Source: Chromobacterium alticapitis (GTDB lineage Bacteria; Pseudomonadota; Gammaproteobacteria; Burkholderiales; Chromobacteriaceae). From it: a stretch of DNA of 35,524 nt. How positions within the stretch are numbered: position 1 is the stretch's first letter; each line of letters begins with the position of its first letter. The stretch covers positions 43,252 through 78,775 of the forward strand of contig NZ_PQWB01000123.1 in assembly GCF_002924365.1 (NCBI RefSeq), written 5' to 3'. Of the stretch, positions 34,410-35,524 are shown piece by piece. The notes beneath the pieces were generated by a model. That model ran no database searches and was not told the DNA's origin. It was given only the letters and a program-made list of their open reading frames with translations. The position numbers were made by a program, and so were the translations under genes.

Positions 34410-35093
34410 ATGAGCTACCTTCATCAATTTGTATTCGGCATCTACCCCTATATCGCGCTGGCCATCTTCCTGCTGGGCAGCCTGATCCGCTTCGAGCGCG
34501 AGCAATACAGCTGGAAGAGCGAGTCTTCGCAACTGCTGTACCGCGGCCAGCTGCGGCTGGGCAATATTCTGTTCCACCTGGGCATCATCGGCCTGTTTTT
34601 CGGCCACCTGGCGGGCCTGTTGACGCCGCTGGCGGCGTGGGAGGCGCTGGGTGTCAGCCACAGCTTCAAGCAACTGGTGGCGATGAGCGCCGGCGGCCTG
34701 ATGGGCAGCCTGTGCCTGATCGGCATCGCGCTGCTGCTGCACCGCCGCTTTATGTGCGACCGCCTGGTGGCCAACACCACCTGGCGCGACAAGCTGGTGT
34801 TGCTGTGGATACTGGCGACGCTGCTATTGGGCCTGTCCACCATCTTCGTGTCGGCCCAGCACCGGGACGGCGGCGAAATGGTGCTGCTGATGAACTGGGC
34901 GCAGCATGTGGTGACATTCCGAGGCGACGCCGCCAGCTTCATCGCCGAGGCTTCGCCGGTGTTCAAGCTGCACCTGTTCATGGGCATGAGTCTGTTCGTG
35001 ATCTTCCCCTTCACCCGGCTGGTGCACGTGTGGAGCGGCTTCGGCGCGGTGACTTATCTGGGACGCGCTTGGCAGCTGGTGCGTCCGCGCTGA
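34410..35093 (+). CDS. narI: Respiratory nitrate reductase gamma subunit NarI (cytochrome b)
   Basis: A 227-residue membrane protein (225 in E. coli) with five hydrophobic helices that oxidises quinol and anchors NarGH. Haem ligands are visible as the histidines of NILFHLGIIGLFFGHLAG (distal and proximal pair) and of KLHLFMGMSLFVIFPFTRLVHVW in the last helix. ATG at 34410 is preferred because AGGAG (34399-34403) precedes it; an upstream ATG at 34395 would lie before that site. The SESSQLLYRGQLRLGN segment is standard for the family. It is the last gene of narGHJI and is followed by a strong terminator. Confidence 0.96.
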   Translation: MSYLHQFVFGIYPYIALAIFLLGSLIRFEREQYSWKSESSQLLYRGQLRLGNILFHLGIIGLFFGHLAGLLTPLAAWEALGVSHSFKQLVAMSAGGLMGSLCLIGIALLLHRRFMCDRLVANTTWRDKLVLLWILATLLLGLSTIFVSAQHRDGGEMVLLMNWAQHVVTFRGDAASFIAEASPVFKLHLFMGMSLFVIFPFTRLVHVWSGFGAVTYLGRAWQLVRPR

Positions 35094-35106
35094 TCGCTTG
35101 AGGATG

Positions 35107-35144
35107 AAAAACGCCGCGCATCCGGAGAGGAGGCGCGGCGTTTT
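35107..35144 (+). terminator. Rho-independent terminator after narI
   Basis: AAACGCCGCGC (35109-35119) pairs with GCGCGGCGTTT (35133-35143), with flanking A and T runs. It closes the nar operon. Confidence 0.9.
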
Positions 35145-35203
35145 GTTTGGGCGGACCACGTTTCATTTCCCGTAGAAGTCCGTGGCGTTATCCGGGCAGA
35201 TGC

Positions 35204-35278
35204 GGTGGATCGCCCCTGCGGGGCATCCACCCTACGCCTGTCGTAGGGCGGAATCGCGCCGCAGGCGTGAGTTCCGCC
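35204..35278. repeat. Multi-hairpin intergenic repeat
   Basis: Three adjacent dyads: GGTGGAT-C-GCCCC (35204-35216) with GGGGC-ATCCACC (35220-35231); CCCTACG (35230-35236) with CGTAGGG (35242-35248); and GGCGGAA (35247-35253) with TTCCGCC (35272-35278). The GTGGATCGCCCC...GGGGCATCCAC type is familiar as a dispersed repeat in betaproteobacterial genomes. No coding potential is seen here. Confidence 0.65.
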
Positions 35279-35428
35279 GGCGAGTGGCTGATATCCGGGG
35301 TACGCGGTGTCCTGCGGCCTTGACCATAATGGTTAGTTAGGGCGCATTGGCAGCGCACCTTGGACTCGGGGGACTTGGTAGCCAGATTTCGGTGATAGGA
35401 GTGGCCATGCCAAGCATGGCAACAAATA
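35279..35428. other. Intergenic region before the insertion sequence
   Basis: No gene is recognised. A perfect 7-3-7 dyad, GCCATGC (35404-35410) and GCATGGC (35414-35420), lies immediately before the predicted insertion-sequence end. Confidence 0.4.
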
Positions 35429-35524
35429 GGCGCTGTTGCACAAATCCGCCCGTCCCGCGGCTTGGTAAGATAGTGGCATGACCAAGCCCGCTCCAAAACG
35501 CTATCGAACGACCAACTGGAACGC
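35429..35524 (+). mobile_element. Left end of an IS5-family-like insertion sequence (continues beyond the window)
   Basis: GGCGCTGTTGCACAAATC (35429-35446) resembles the terminal repeats of IS5-family elements (GGCTTTGTTG...AAATC type). A transposase-like start follows 31 bp later. The right end and target duplication are outside the window, so the boundary is provisional. Confidence 0.6.
35478..35524 (+). CDS. IS5-family-like transposase, N-terminal fragment (cut by window edge)
   Basis: ATG at 35478 opens a frame reading MTKPAPKRYRTTNWN to the window end. The YRTTNW start is like N-termini of IS5-family (IS903-group) transposases, whose DDE catalytic domain would follow outside the window. 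Only 15 codons are visible, so the family call depends on this motif plus the adjoining terminal repeat. It would catalyse movement of the element. Confidence 0.6.
   Translation, partial: MTKPAPKRYRTTNWN

Overview
The window looks like a chromosomal segment of a high-GC betaproteobacterium, most likely a Chromobacterium-type member of the Neisseriales. This rests on the tig-clpP-clpX-lon-hupB-tRNA-tRNA-ppiD order, the protein sequences and the codon bias; genus is an inference, not a demonstrated match.

Layout. Positions 1-975 hold the 3' part of recJ. Positions 976-5290 form an accessory island of visibly lower GC (about 40% in 4801-4860 by hand count, against about 77% in 6001-6060). It carries a LysR regulator divergent from a tight three-gene redox cassette: a short-chain dehydrogenase, a YahK-like zinc alcohol dehydrogenase, and a cupin whose metal-ligand spacing resembles bacterial cupin-type hydroxynitrile lyases. 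A decayed second LysR fragment follows. Backbone resumes with rmuC, ddl (DdlA type), a BMP/PnrA-family periplasmic binding protein and, on the opposite strand, an orphan family-3 solute-binding protein. Next is the proteostasis block: tig, clpP, clpX, lon (with a sigma-32-like promoter), hupB, tRNA-Val(TAC), tRNA-Asp(GTC) and ppiD.

From 19.5 kb there is a LysR/TauE-SafE divergent pair with a 19-bp palindrome between them. A Cdd1-like helix-hairpin-helix gene is fused by overlap to a pqi operon in which PqiA is split into two half-size proteins, followed by pqiB and the lipoprotein gene pqiC. The last third is a respiratory nitrate reduction module: two narK-family transporters of different subtype, a terminator, a candidate NarL/NarP site, then narG-narH-narJ-narI. 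A duplicated GC-rich palindromic repeat sits between narJ and narI. After narI come a terminator, a multi-hairpin intergenic repeat and the left end of an IS5-family-like insertion sequence running off the window.

How the parts work together. Trigger factor, ClpXP, Lon and PpiD cover nascent-chain folding, cytosolic proteolysis and periplasmic folding. NarK proteins import nitrate and export nitrite; NarGHI reduces nitrate with quinol electrons, and NarJ assembles it. PqiABC is an envelope-spanning MCE lipid-transport-type system. No CRISPR array, prophage or clearly novel multi-gene defence system was seen. The most unusual items are the cupin/SDR/ADH cassette, the Cdd1-PqiA-PqiA'-PqiBC arrangement, and several overlapping regulatory signals around lon, hupB, the tRNAs and ppiD.
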